NCBI GenBank assembly: GCA_009927255.1
Contig: RFNJ01000072.1
Location: 1 to 12,050, forward strand
DNA length: 12,050 nucleotides
Origin: Pseudomonadota bacterium
Lineage (GTDB): Bacteria > Pseudomonadota > Alphaproteobacteria > UBA2136 > UBA6156
Reading direction: 5' to 3'
The notes under the pieces were generated by a model. That model had not been told where the DNA came from, made no database searches, and was given only the letters and a program-made list of their open reading frames with translations. The translations under genes were made by a program, and so were the position numbers. Below, one piece after another: positions 1 through 6,397 of this stretch (position 1 is its first letter; each line of letters starts with the position of its first letter).

Positions 1-16
1 GGCGCCCGAGGGCGCC
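1..16. terminator. GC-rich hairpin at the left edge
   Basis: GGCGCCC and GGGCGCC form a perfect 7-bp stem with a 2-base loop (or 6 bp with a CGAG loop). It lies 15 bases beyond the stop of the minus-strand gene at 32-241, so it may end that transcript. Any U-run on the minus strand would fall outside the window. On the plus strand only GTTT follows, so the direction is not decided. Confidence 0.4.
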
Positions 17-31
17 GTTTGGTTGTCGTGG

Positions 32-241
32 TCAGGCCCATTCGAGGGCAAAAAAAGCCTGTTTTCTCGCGAGGAGATAACTGGTGATGTCACCCTTTTG
101 GGCCGCTTGTGCTGCCTCAACCAGCGCTGCAGCTGCGACGAGCGTCCTGTCTACCCGTGAGGATGGGCCAGAACGATCGCGCAACCGCTGAACCGCTTCA
201 AGGACAGCGTTATATTCGTCGGCAACAGTATTCCCGGCCAT
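32..241 (-). CDS. Small hypothetical protein (69 aa)
   Basis: I do not recognise this protein. It is 69 residues, rich in Ala, Arg and Glu, and probably mostly helical, with no Cys, signal peptide or membrane segment. The case for a real gene is the strong Shine-Dalgarno AGGGAGG about 5 bases before the ATG at 241, plus a hairpin just past the stop. It is 66 bp downstream of the dsbB chimera on the same strand and could be read through from it. The gap also holds a small GGGG-AAA-CCCC hairpin at 262-272. Function unknown. Confidence 0.6.
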   Translation of the reverse strand: MAGNTVADEYNAVLEAVQRLRDRSGPSSRVDRTLVAAAALVEAAQAAQKGDITSYLLARKQAFFALEWA

Positions 242-307
242 ATTGGCCTCCCTAAAAGCGGGGGGAAACCCCGTGGTTCACGACATAGGATAGATAGGGT
301 GCTAGTG

Positions 308-1120
308 CTACTTTTTCAAGGGGGTGGCGAGAATTTGGGTGCTGAGGGCGGTGGTGAGGAGCATGGCGGGGATGTTCCAGCCGGCCAAGGATAGGCCGAA
401 GAGGCGAAAGGTTTCTTTGTCGCAGGGGATGACTTTGGTTTGGCTCATGGCGGCGAGGAGGTTGGTGGCGTTAGCTTCCAACGCCAAGCCTTCGCTTACG
501 CAACTGGCGGGGAAGGGCAGCCAGCCGTGCTGGGCGGCGTATTGCCACAGTGCGATGGCGAGGCCGGTGAGGCTGGCGAGGAGGATGGTGGTGGCGGATA
601 ACCGGGTGACCGGGTGACCGGATGGCCGGGTGACCGGATGGCCGGATGGCCGGGTGACCTGGTGACTGGGGGACTGGTAAGTGAGGAAGCCTAGTATGCT
701 AGCCGCGCAGATGACCATGTGCGCGTAGCGTTGCCACCAGCACATTTTGCAGGGGAGGATGCCAAAGCCGTATTCCATGATGAGGCCGCTGGCGATGAGG
801 GTGGCGCTGAAGGCAATAAGGAGCAGAAAGTGAGTGCGAGTACCCCTCGATAGCTTCTCAGCTTGCTTTAATTCTGCTGGGTCAGCGCCATTGGCAACAA
901 GTTTACGCGCTGCCTCTCGCCGTGAACGAGCATCTGCCAGAGAGATATCTGGGTAAACTCCAAAGGCCATGCGCCGCTCACGGCCCTCAATAAGGTACTT
1001 AAAGCACCAATACTTACCACCGTTAGGGTTTATCTCAAGATAGAGGCCGTGGTCATCAAAGAGACGATAGATCTTGTCTTTTGGTTTGGCAGATTTGACT
1101 TTGAGCTCACTTAGCATCAT
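308..1120 (-). CDS. dsbB: DsbB-like disulfide oxidase fused to an integrase N-terminus
   Basis: This is an inner-membrane protein of the DsbB family, which reoxidises periplasmic DsbA and passes electrons to quinone. Residues ~97-115, 132-148, 176-194 and 244-262 are four membrane segments. The first periplasmic loop holds the CxxC pair (C124, C127, in PCKMCWWQR) and the second holds C207 and C233, so both catalytic pairs are present. Residues 1 to ~90 do not belong to DsbB. They match the arm-binding (DUF4102) domain of P4-type integrases and align closely with the intact integrase encoded at 6398-7600 (shared GLYLE, YPDISLADAR, ARKLVANG). No Met lies between the junction and the first membrane segment, so the chimera seems to rely on the integrase start (ATGATG, no clear Shine-Dalgarno). 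The loop between membrane segments 2 and 3 carries an HPVTRPSG repeat encoded by 8-bp tandem units. The DsbB call is firm; whether the fusion is stable and active is unknown. Confidence 0.8.
   Translation of the reverse strand: MMLSELKVKSAKPKDKIYRLFDDHGLYLEINPNGGKYWCFKYLIEGRERRMAFGVYPDISLADARSRREAARKLVANGADPAELKQAEKLSRGTRTHFLLLIAFSATLIASGLIMEYGFGILPCKMCWWQRYAHMVICAASILGFLTYQSPSHQVTRPSGHPVTRPSGHPVTRLSATTILLASLTGLAIALWQYAAQHGWLPFPASCVSEGLALEANATNLLAAMSQTKVIPCDKETFRLFGLSLAGWNIPAMLLTTALSTQILATPLKK
602..681. repeat. Tandem 8-bp repeat inside dsbB
   Basis: Ten consecutive octamers lie here. The first seven are CCGGGTGA or CCGGATGG in the order A A B A B B A; the next three are decayed (CCTGGTGA, CTGGGGGA, CTGGTAAG). 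The array is translated as part of the cytoplasmic loop between membrane segments 2 and 3 of the DsbB chimera. Eight is not a multiple of three, so gain or loss of one or two units shifts the frame, while three units (24 bp) add or remove eight residues. Confidence 0.9.
850..1120 (-). pseudogene. Integrase remnant (arm-binding domain only)
   Basis: This is the first ~90 codons of a P4-type tyrosine integrase, homologous to residues 1-90 of the intact integrase in this window; similarity stops at the AEK(L/V) position. The core-binding and catalytic domains are missing and the frame runs straight into dsbB. Its upstream DNA (1121-1303) still has the promoter and repeat layout of an integrase gene, so this is a decayed end of an older element rather than a chance domain match. 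Confidence 0.8.
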
Positions 1121-1153
1121 GAGAAAACAGCTTTTTTAACAGTAGGAATATCT

Positions 1154-1226
1154 TGGGAAACAAACATTGGTGTTTGGGGAAACATGACTTTAAAAAGCTT
1201 CATGTTTCTCAAAAATGTTTCCCCAA
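1154..1226. promoter_or_regulatory. Arm-type repeats of the old integrase
   Basis: Two direct copies (TTGGGAAACAAA at 1154, TTGGGGAAACAT at 1174) face two inverted copies (ATGTTTCTCAA at 1202, ATGTTTCCCCAA at 1215). The direct pair is 20 bp apart, two turns of the helix. They lie between the truncated int start (1120) and the att-like core (1304), where the arm-binding domain of a P4-type integrase would be expected to bind. They may also let Int repress its own promoter. The site function is inferred from position and symmetry. Confidence 0.55.
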
Positions 1227-1303
1227 AAGTGGTAAACATAGCGGAATGAGGTGAGATAATTCTGGACATAACGTCATCATAAAATCCTTTATTTACTTAT
1301 GTC

Positions 1304-1316
1304 TAGTGGATTTTAT
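1304..1316. repeat. Left copy of the 13-bp direct repeat (putative att core)
   Basis: TAGTGGATTTTAT is identical to 7752-7764 beside ssrA. Exactly 35 bp to the right of the start of each copy a TGGTGG begins: the tmRNA 3' end on the right, and a degenerate TGGTGG-GTGGCG-ATTC here. This supports a common attachment-site origin. It would be the island end distal to ssrA. Confidence 0.55.
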
Positions 1317-1413
1317 GAGACGATATCAGATTATAGAATGGTGGGTGGCGTCATTCACATTCAACCACCATCCACTTGTTAATAAAAACAAATTAGCAAT
1401 TGGATTTTACAAC

Positions 1414-1434
1414 ATGCCCCAAAAAATGCCCCAA
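1414..1434. promoter_or_regulatory. Pair of ATGCCCCAA motifs, possible distal arm sites
   Basis: ATGCCCCAA occurs at 1414-1422 and again at 1426-1434. The same TGCCCCA core occurs in the four repeats in front of the intact integrase (for example GAGTTGCCCCAA at 7681-7692) and in CATGCCCCAG at 7650-7659. Being about 100 bp inside the left direct repeat, they fit integrase arm sites at the far end of the island. Confidence 0.45.
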
Positions 1435-1438
1435 TCAC

Positions 1439-1476
1439 AAAAAAACCACCCCTTGCTTGTTATCGCTGTGGGGTGG
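1439..1476 (-). terminator. Intrinsic terminator of the RM/PemK operon
   Basis: On the minus strand CCACCCC pairs with GGGGTGG (7 bp, 17-base loop) and is followed directly by seven T residues. It is 56 bp past the stop of the PemK-like gene and closes the island's cargo transcript. Confidence 0.75.
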
Positions 1477-1531
1477 CTGCCCTTTACAGGGACCTAGACG
1501 CGGATGCATAACCCAGAGCCGCACACATTGT

Positions 1532-1972
1532 TTATATAGGTTCATACAAATGTTTTGTCAAGGTTGATAATCCTAAACTGTGCAACATACACGCTTCTAC
1601 AGCCTTCATTTGATGATGCGTTATAGTATTTAAATAATATGTTCTCTTACCTGCTGTATTTCGACCAATTTGTATAAAATCAATTCTTTCAAAGCTTACA
1701 GTATTAATCATATCCCCCTTCACCCACATAGAATTACTCAAGTCAAGGTGTGGCGGAAAATCTACATTCAGCTCCAGATGATAGTGATAAAGCTGCTTAG
1801 GGGCAGGCGCTGTAGTGCTGAGAGCCACCACGGTACATAAACCTACTCTTGCACTTATCTTTTTACTAACCACCAGCGCAGGACGTTTTTTCACCATTTC
1901 AGGCTCTCGAAAGCCACGACTAAAATCGCACCAAACAATACTACCCCGTTGGGGATGCTCTCTTATCGCCAT
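1532..1972 (-). CDS. PemK/MazF-like protein coupled to the RM gene
   Basis: This 146-residue protein resembles the PemK/MazF family of SH3-barrel endoribonuclease toxins. Residues 9-37 (RGSIVWCDF ... KKRPALVVSKK) match the opening strands and the conserved Arg-Pro of that family. VVALSTTAP (48-56) and WVKGDMINTVSFERIDF (83-99) fit the later strands. Its ATG directly follows the TAA of the 943-residue RM gene (TAAATG), which implies translational coupling. No antitoxin-like gene lies next to it: the RM enzyme is immediately upstream and a terminator is downstream. It could therefore be a toxin held in check by another means, or a PemK-fold protein with a role in the defence operon. It is somewhat longer than typical MazF (~110 aa), with a helical C-terminus. 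The family call is fairly sure; toxicity is not shown. Confidence 0.7.
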   Translation of the reverse strand: MAIREHPQRGSIVWCDFSRGFREPEMVKKRPALVVSKKISARVGLCTVVALSTTAPAPKQLYHYHLELNVDFPPHLDLSNSMWVKGDMINTVSFERIDFIQIGRNTAGKRTYYLNTITHHQMKAVEACMLHSLGLSTLTKHLYEPI

Positions 1973-4804
1973 TTATTTTACCTTACGCATACGCTTAGGT
2001 TTAACCACCATCCCTGCCTCCAACGGCGCCATCGTAAGCTGTTGGTAAAGCCCCAACAAAAACGCCACCCGCTCTGCCTCACTCCCAAATGGCTCCTTAC
2101 GGTAAGCCGCATCCACCGCCTTATCCAGCTCAGTATGCGCCTTGCGCAAGTTAGCGGGCATGGTTAGGGGGTCATATAAATCAGCCAATGTAGCATCAGG
2201 GTGCACTGCCCGCGCCTCCAGCACCCTACCCGCCAATTCTGCTATTTTCTCTTCCTGCCCCTTAGTGGGCGTTGGCCATGGGTAGGGATTGTAACAAAGC
2301 TGATTAGAATATCGCCAATTAAACCCCAATTTTCCAGCAAAATTCTTTACCCAAACCATATGCATAGTACTGGTCAACACACCTAAGTGATAAGGGATTG
2401 CATTTGGAATAATTAAGCAAAGGTTACTCGCAATGGTATGACTGTCTAAAAAAGCCATAGGTATATAATCACGCCGTTCAGCGGAAACTGAAGGAATACA
2501 GATATAACTAGTATTTACTGGCTGCCTTATTTCTCCAAACAAAGCAGGGGTATTAGCAAGTTCCCTTGTAGTAGCCCGTGTGCTTGCCAAGCGGTAAATC
2601 TTAACTCTTTCTAACCTCTCCATAATCCCTTTAATACCCCTAAAAGCGGAAGGAGAAACATCCTTTAACCATAAGCACCAGCGTATAGTACCATTAATAA
2701 ACTCCTCAGCACCTATCAGTGGACGTATAAAAGCCCCAACTCTAGTATCTTCAAGCAACAAGGCTTCTTTTTCTTCCTCATTCAAAATCAGTCCACCGCC
2801 GTCATTTGCCATACTACCAAACACAATCGGTGGCACATCACATAGCGGTTTCGTCAGCTTCGTCACCACCACATCACCCCCCTCAGCCAAATAGGGACTA
2901 ATATTCTTCACCGCCCGCGCAATCGGCTGGCCTTTCAAGTCAGGATAATCATACAGCATCGGCTGCACCGCTCGCCCCACCCCAAACCCCACAATAATGC
3001 AATATACCGCTGCCTTGCCCTTGGCATCACTTGTCCAAGCAAAGGTGCGGTGCGCAAAATGAATCCGCATGCCTTGGCCCAGCAAGTGCCCCCACAGCAC
3101 CGCCACTTGCTCCCCTTGGCAAATGCTGTTAGTGCTCACAAAGGCCGTTTTTATGGCAGGGTTTTGCCGCATCAATGTCGCTGCCTTGCCGTACCACCCC
3201 GTCACAAAGTCCAAAATGCCATTCCCCTTCACCTTGGGGAATATAGCCAATATCTCATCCCGCTGCGCCGCATCCATCATTTTGCTCCCCACAAACGGTG
3301 GGTTACCAATAATATAACTCAAACGCTCCACGGGCACTTCATCGGCCCAATCCAGCTTTAAGGCATTCCCAATCGTAATATGCGCACTGCGGGTAAGGGG
3401 CAAATCCTCAAAATGCTGGCCAAACACATTATGCAACTTGCGGTTGGCTTGATGCTCCACCAAATACATCGCCACCTCGGCAATACGGGCAGGAAATTCC
3501 TCAATCTCAAACCCATAAAACTGGTCAATACTCACCTTAGTCAACAACTTAACGTCACTCACCATCTGAATACTGCCATCCACCCCCGTATGCAGCAGCT
3601 TAATCACCTCTAGCTCCAGCTCTCTCAACTCACGGTAAGCCAAAATCAAAAAGTTTCCACAACCACAGGCAGGGTCTAATACCCGTATATTGGCCAACTT
3701 ATTCTGAAAATCTCGCAACTTGGGTATATTATTCCTAATCCGCGCAAACTCTCCCCGCAGTTCATCCATAAACAATCCATTCACCACCTTTAATATATTA
3801 TGCTCAGGGGTATACTCCGCCCCAAGTTGCCGCTTTTTCTTCGCATCTGTTTGCCGCATTACGGTTTGGAAAAGGTTACCAAAAACAGCGGGGCTAATCT
3901 CACTCCACCCAAAAGCGCAGGCATCCAACAACATTTCATGCGCCTTGGCCGTAAAAGTCGGCATCCGCAAGGTTTCACTAAAAAGGCTCCCATTCACATA
4001 AGGCAACTTAGCTAATATGGGATTAAGCACCTTACTCCGCTCATTTTCTTTTTCATCAAGCACCTGAAAAAACTCTTGTAATTTGCTTCCGGTGTCACTC
4101 CCATCAGGCCGCGTATTATCCTGCAAAAAATCCAGCAACACATCAGGCTCCCTAAAAAGTCCCGTATCATCGGCAAACAAGCAAAACAGCAACCGCACCA
4201 AAAACACTTCAAGGTGGTGCCCCTTAAATCCCGTAGCTGCTAATTCATCATGCAAGTCAGCCATCAATTCCGCCGCCTTGCGGTTAACGGGAGGTTGCTC
4301 CTTAAAGTTTACCCGCTGATACCCCGTTAAAAAGCCAAAAAGGTCTAGCCGCTTAGGCAACTCATGTAAGGTAAAGTTCCAACTTTCAGCCACCACTGGC
4401 ATAAGCTGGCTTTTATCCATCCTCAACAATCTAAACCTTACAAAATCACTCACCAACACATAATCCGGCCACTCACGGCGATGCTCTAACAGCGGGATAT
4501 ACTCCAACGCCTGCACTTGGGCATCATCAAGGCTCTTCCCCGGACTTTTCTGTTCTACCAATAACTTAGCCGGTAAAAACACATCAATCCGCTTAGTACC
4601 CTCTTTTGGGTGCTTAACACGGCGCTCATATTTACTGGCCTTACTCCCATCTAACCCAAATGCAGCAAATAAATCCTCATAGAATGGGATACAATGGCTT
4701 TGCTCCCGCACTTCATCATCCTTGCGGGTAACCTGCAACATGGCCTCCCACTTGGTCACCATATGTTGGGTAGCTACGATGATTTCATTCAAATTTCTTT
4801 TCAT
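1973..4804 (-). CDS. MmeI-like Type IIL restriction-modification enzyme (943 aa)
   Basis: This is a single polypeptide with nuclease, methyltransferase and target recognition parts, as in MmeI (about 920 aa). The N-terminal nuclease motif is D74-x9-E84-Q-K86 (RIDVFLPAKLLVEQK), the D-x9-ExK spacing of MmeI. A helical linker covers about 150-325. The methyltransferase has motif X (GAEYTPEHN, 328-336), SAM-binding motif I (DPACGCGNF, 377-385) and catalytic motif IV (NPPF, 501-504) for N6-adenine methylation. The target recognition domain should span about 620-840, followed by a helical tail. Enzymes of this type cut a fixed distance from their site and protect host DNA by methylating one strand. 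All catalytic residues look intact, so it should be active. It follows the 203-aa hypothetical gene by 56 bp and directly abuts the PemK-like gene, forming one operon. The Shine-Dalgarno (TTAGAG) is weak. The recognition sequence cannot be read by eye. Confidence 0.93.
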   Translation of the reverse strand: MKRNLNEIIVATQHMVTKWEAMLQVTRKDDEVREQSHCIPFYEDLFAAFGLDGSKASKYERRVKHPKEGTKRIDVFLPAKLLVEQKSPGKSLDDAQVQALEYIPLLEHRREWPDYVLVSDFVRFRLLRMDKSQLMPVVAESWNFTLHELPKRLDLFGFLTGYQRVNFKEQPPVNRKAAELMADLHDELAATGFKGHHLEVFLVRLLFCLFADDTGLFREPDVLLDFLQDNTRPDGSDTGSKLQEFFQVLDEKENERSKVLNPILAKLPYVNGSLFSETLRMPTFTAKAHEMLLDACAFGWSEISPAVFGNLFQTVMRQTDAKKKRQLGAEYTPEHNILKVVNGLFMDELRGEFARIRNNIPKLRDFQNKLANIRVLDPACGCGNFLILAYRELRELELEVIKLLHTGVDGSIQMVSDVKLLTKVSIDQFYGFEIEEFPARIAEVAMYLVEHQANRKLHNVFGQHFEDLPLTRSAHITIGNALKLDWADEVPVERLSYIIGNPPFVGSKMMDAAQRDEILAIFPKVKGNGILDFVTGWYGKAATLMRQNPAIKTAFVSTNSICQGEQVAVLWGHLLGQGMRIHFAHRTFAWTSDAKGKAAVYCIIVGFGVGRAVQPMLYDYPDLKGQPIARAVKNISPYLAEGGDVVVTKLTKPLCDVPPIVFGSMANDGGGLILNEEEKEALLLEDTRVGAFIRPLIGAEEFINGTIRWCLWLKDVSPSAFRGIKGIMERLERVKIYRLASTRATTRELANTPALFGEIRQPVNTSYICIPSVSAERRDYIPMAFLDSHTIASNLCLIIPNAIPYHLGVLTSTMHMVWVKNFAGKLGFNWRYSNQLCYNPYPWPTPTKGQEEKIAELAGRVLEARAVHPDATLADLYDPLTMPANLRKAHTELDKAVDAAYRKEPFGSEAERVAFLLGLYQQLTMAPLEAGMVVKPKRMRKVK

Positions 4805-4860
4805 GATTAAACTCTAACAGATTACACAAGCCTTTTTAAGCCATATCTGCCTACTCCCCA

Positions 4861-5472
4861 TCATCCCCCTCCCTTTATCAAAAGCCTCTCCAAATCCACT
4901 CCCAAATGCCCCCTCCCCCAACACATAAACTCAGCTTCAACCCTGCTATTCCAAAAATCTAACTCTCTCAAACGCCTATAGTAAGTTTTTAAGTGCATAC
5001 CCTTAGGCCGCAAAAACCACCCATCACCATAATCATCCGCACCATAACGTTTAGATAATTTATGATAACGCCTTTGAAATCGGGCCATCCTACTTTCCTT
5101 TTGGCTCTCATACTTCAATTTAAACGCTTTTCTACTCGCAAAATAAGGTTGACCAGCCGGACTATACAAAACTGCACACCGTGCGCCTGTAATAGGGCAT
5201 AAAAACCACCAACGCTTTCCTCCATAACGGGGAGTCGTAAAAGTAAAATATATTTTATAATCCTGAGGCTTATCCCGCCAATTATATGTCAAACGGATGT
5301 AAGGCCGCTCATCACTCATCACCACCTGATAGTTGAGTGTGCCAATCACCTCTCCACGTTGGCGCCAAGTGGATGTTTGCAAGCCTGTTGACCACCCACT
5401 ATTAAGATTATGCCAACGCTGAAGGTTATACATTGCAAACCTTAGCCCATCATCAGTTGTTGCCCATGCCAT
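4861..5472 (-). CDS. Conserved-type hypothetical protein, first gene of the RM operon
   Basis: I cannot assign a function. The protein is basic and aromatic-rich, with no signal peptide or membrane segment. Its centre is a RWWFLCPITGARC stretch (Cys pair C92 and C99 from this start) followed by YSPAGQPYFASRKAFKLKY and a basic helix. From memory, proteins with this W-W-F-x-C-P-x-TG core recur on mobile elements in Alphaproteobacteria; this was not checked. The two Cys could be half of a zinc site. I prefer the ATG at 5472 because GGGGAGGG stands 10 bases before it. The in-frame ATG at 5517 has no Shine-Dalgarno and sits only 7 bases after a TATAAT box, so it would be nearly leaderless. It ends 56 bp before the RM gene on the same strand, which suggests a regulator or accessory of the RM system. 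Confidence 0.7.
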   Translation of the reverse strand: MAWATTDDGLRFAMYNLQRWHNLNSGWSTGLQTSTWRQRGEVIGTLNYQVVMSDERPYIRLTYNWRDKPQDYKIYFTFTTPRYGGKRWWFLCPITGARCAVLYSPAGQPYFASRKAFKLKYESQKESRMARFQRRYHKLSKRYGADDYGDGWFLRPKGMHLKTYYRRLRELDFWNSRVEAEFMCWGRGHLGVDLERLLIKGGG

Positions 5473-5524
5473 CCTATTTCTACCCTCCCCTCTAATTTCC
5501 CTCAGCACCGAAATCATTTGTTAA

Positions 5525-5530
5525 ATTATA
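5525..5530 (-). promoter_or_regulatory. Candidate -10 box of the cargo operon
   Basis: A perfect TATAAT on the minus strand lies in the 151-bp gap before the preferred start at 5472 and would place transcription start near 5518. No good -35 hexamer is visible 16-18 bases upstream, so an activator or a weak promoter is possible. The rest of the gap (5531-5623) shows nothing else I can name. Confidence 0.4.
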
Positions 5531-5623
5531 CACTTTAGACAATAGTCCGCTTTCCGCGTCGCCCCCGATCGAACCAAAAGCAACCAATTCCAAGCCGTAC
5601 CATTAACTCAATACAGCTTGCAA

Positions 5624-6043
5624 TTAAGTGCTCAGAGTCCTTTCGTATCGCGGATAAGAGCGCCACTTTTCAGATGCGCATAGCCTAGATGTGTTTTTTA
5701 TCGTGGCACCACCCACGCCGATGAGGGCAGCGTTTACACTGTGCCCCCACAGCATCGTACGGCATTGTCTAGGTTGTCCCTCAGTGCGTGACTGCAACAT
5801 TCGGGGAGTCGGAAATCGGCCTGTAAAGCCCACAAAGGCCGCAAAGTTCCTCCGCACCATATCCATGATATTCGCGCCATGGTTCGCACAGGTTTTATTG
5901 CCGGATACCTGTAACGTGGCAGAGATATTCGGCGCAAACCTCGCACCAGCTGGAAACCCCCGCAACAAACCAGCATTCATTAACGCACCAGCAAAGGACA
6001 ACAAACATCTCCCCCTTTTAGCTGGCATGTAAGTGAATCTCAT
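5624..6043 (-). CDS. Hypothetical protein overlapping alpA (139 aa)
   Basis: The frame begins inside the last codons of the AlpA-like gene, with a 4-base ATGA stop/start overlap typical of translational coupling. I do not recognise the product. It is Arg-, Gly- and Ala-rich with scattered Cys; visible stretches are VRRNFAAFVGFTGRFPTPR and AALIGVGGATIKNTSRL. Its position next to an AlpA gene recalls the small Ash-type genes of P4-like elements, but I cannot show homology. Plus-strand frames of 80-113 codons also cross this region, so base composition alone could keep the frame open. The coupling is the main argument for it. Confidence 0.45.
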   Translation of the reverse strand: MRFTYMPAKRGRCLLSFAGALMNAGLLRGFPAGARFAPNISATLQVSGNKTCANHGANIMDMVRRNFAAFVGFTGRFPTPRMLQSRTEGQPRQCRTMLWGHSVNAALIGVGGATIKNTSRLCASEKWRSYPRYERTLST

Positions 6044-6237
6044 TCAGCAACCGAACCCGTAAACTTCAACAAAAATGCGTGGATGTCGTCCGCACGCCAT
6101 GCCGTTGTCCGTGGGCCAAGTTTCACGGGTTGAGGAAAGCGTCCCGCCTTAACCCCCGCCCACCATGTGCTTTTCCCAACTGGAAACAACTCCAAAACTT
6201 GCCAAATTCTCAGATATTTAACCGTATCATTTCCCAT
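6040..6237 (-). CDS. AlpA-family helix-turn-helix regulator / excisionase-like (65 aa)
   Basis: This is a small winged helix-turn-helix protein of the AlpA (MerR-like) family. KYLRIWQVLELFPVGKSTWWAGVKAGRFPQPVKLG (7-41) is the HTH signature with the FPxPxKLG wing. TTAWRADDIHAFL (44-56) is the usual C-terminal helix entry. Family members on P4-like islands act as transcription activators of int or as recombination directionality factors, so this is the likely excision partner of the integrase. A good Shine-Dalgarno (GAGGGG) precedes the ATG at 6237. It lies 160 bp upstream of the position where int ends, on the same strand. Confidence 0.85.
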   Translation of the reverse strand: MGNDTVKYLRIWQVLELFPVGKSTWWAGVKAGRFPQPVKLGPRTTAWRADDIHAFLLKFTGSVAE

Positions 6238-6397
6238 ACTTACCCCTCATAATTTTAACTTAATCTTCACTTCCCCCGAAGTAATGGCATCTCAATAAAT
6301 ACCAATAGTTACATTTTAAAAACATTCCAAACGTTCCACAATAACAGATAACACATTGAAGCCTCGGTCAACACATTGATTCAAAAGCGCAAGATGC
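6238..6397. promoter_or_regulatory. Intergenic region between int and alpA with a spaced direct repeat
   Basis: The 160 bp between the int stop and the alpA start should hold the alpA promoter. AACACATTGA occurs twice, at 6350-6359 and 6370-6379, exactly 20 bp apart, so a protein could contact both on one face of the helix. A small ACTTC-CCCC-GAAGT hairpin lies at 6269-6282. Binding by AlpA is a guess. Confidence 0.3.

Larger units (their letters stand above)
1121..1531. other. Gene-free stretch: old int leader, att-like core, arm sites, terminator
   Basis: I see no convincing gene in these 411 bp. From left to right they hold the leader of the integrase remnant with four GGGGAAACAT-type repeats (1154-1226), an 11-bp inverted repeat TCATAAAATCC / GGATTTTATGA (1277-1287 and 1308-1318), one copy of the 13-bp att-like repeat (1304-1316), a weak echo of the tmRNA 3' end (TGGTGG at 1339-1344, then GTGGCG and ATTC), two TGCCCCAA motifs (1415-1434), and the terminator of the island cargo operon (1439-1476). 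Confidence 0.6.

Noticed and set aside
602..681. CRISPR array
   Set aside because: The units are contiguous 8-mers without spacers and lie within a coding frame.
1277..1318. The 11-bp inverted repeat TCATAAAATCC / GGATTTTATGA as the recombinase core site
   Set aside because: The 20-bp spacer is too long for a tyrosine recombinase core (usually 6-8 bp), and the right-hand copy of the direct repeat lacks the matching arm.
1306..1497. A 63-codon plus-strand frame beginning at the left direct repeat
   Set aside because: It runs across the att-like repeat, arm motifs and a terminator; its sequence reflects those repeats and has no protein features.
5691..6032. A 113-codon plus-strand frame between alpA and the hypothetical gene
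   Set aside because: It opposes the direction of every island gene and has no Shine-Dalgarno; the minus-strand frame coupled to alpA is the better candidate.
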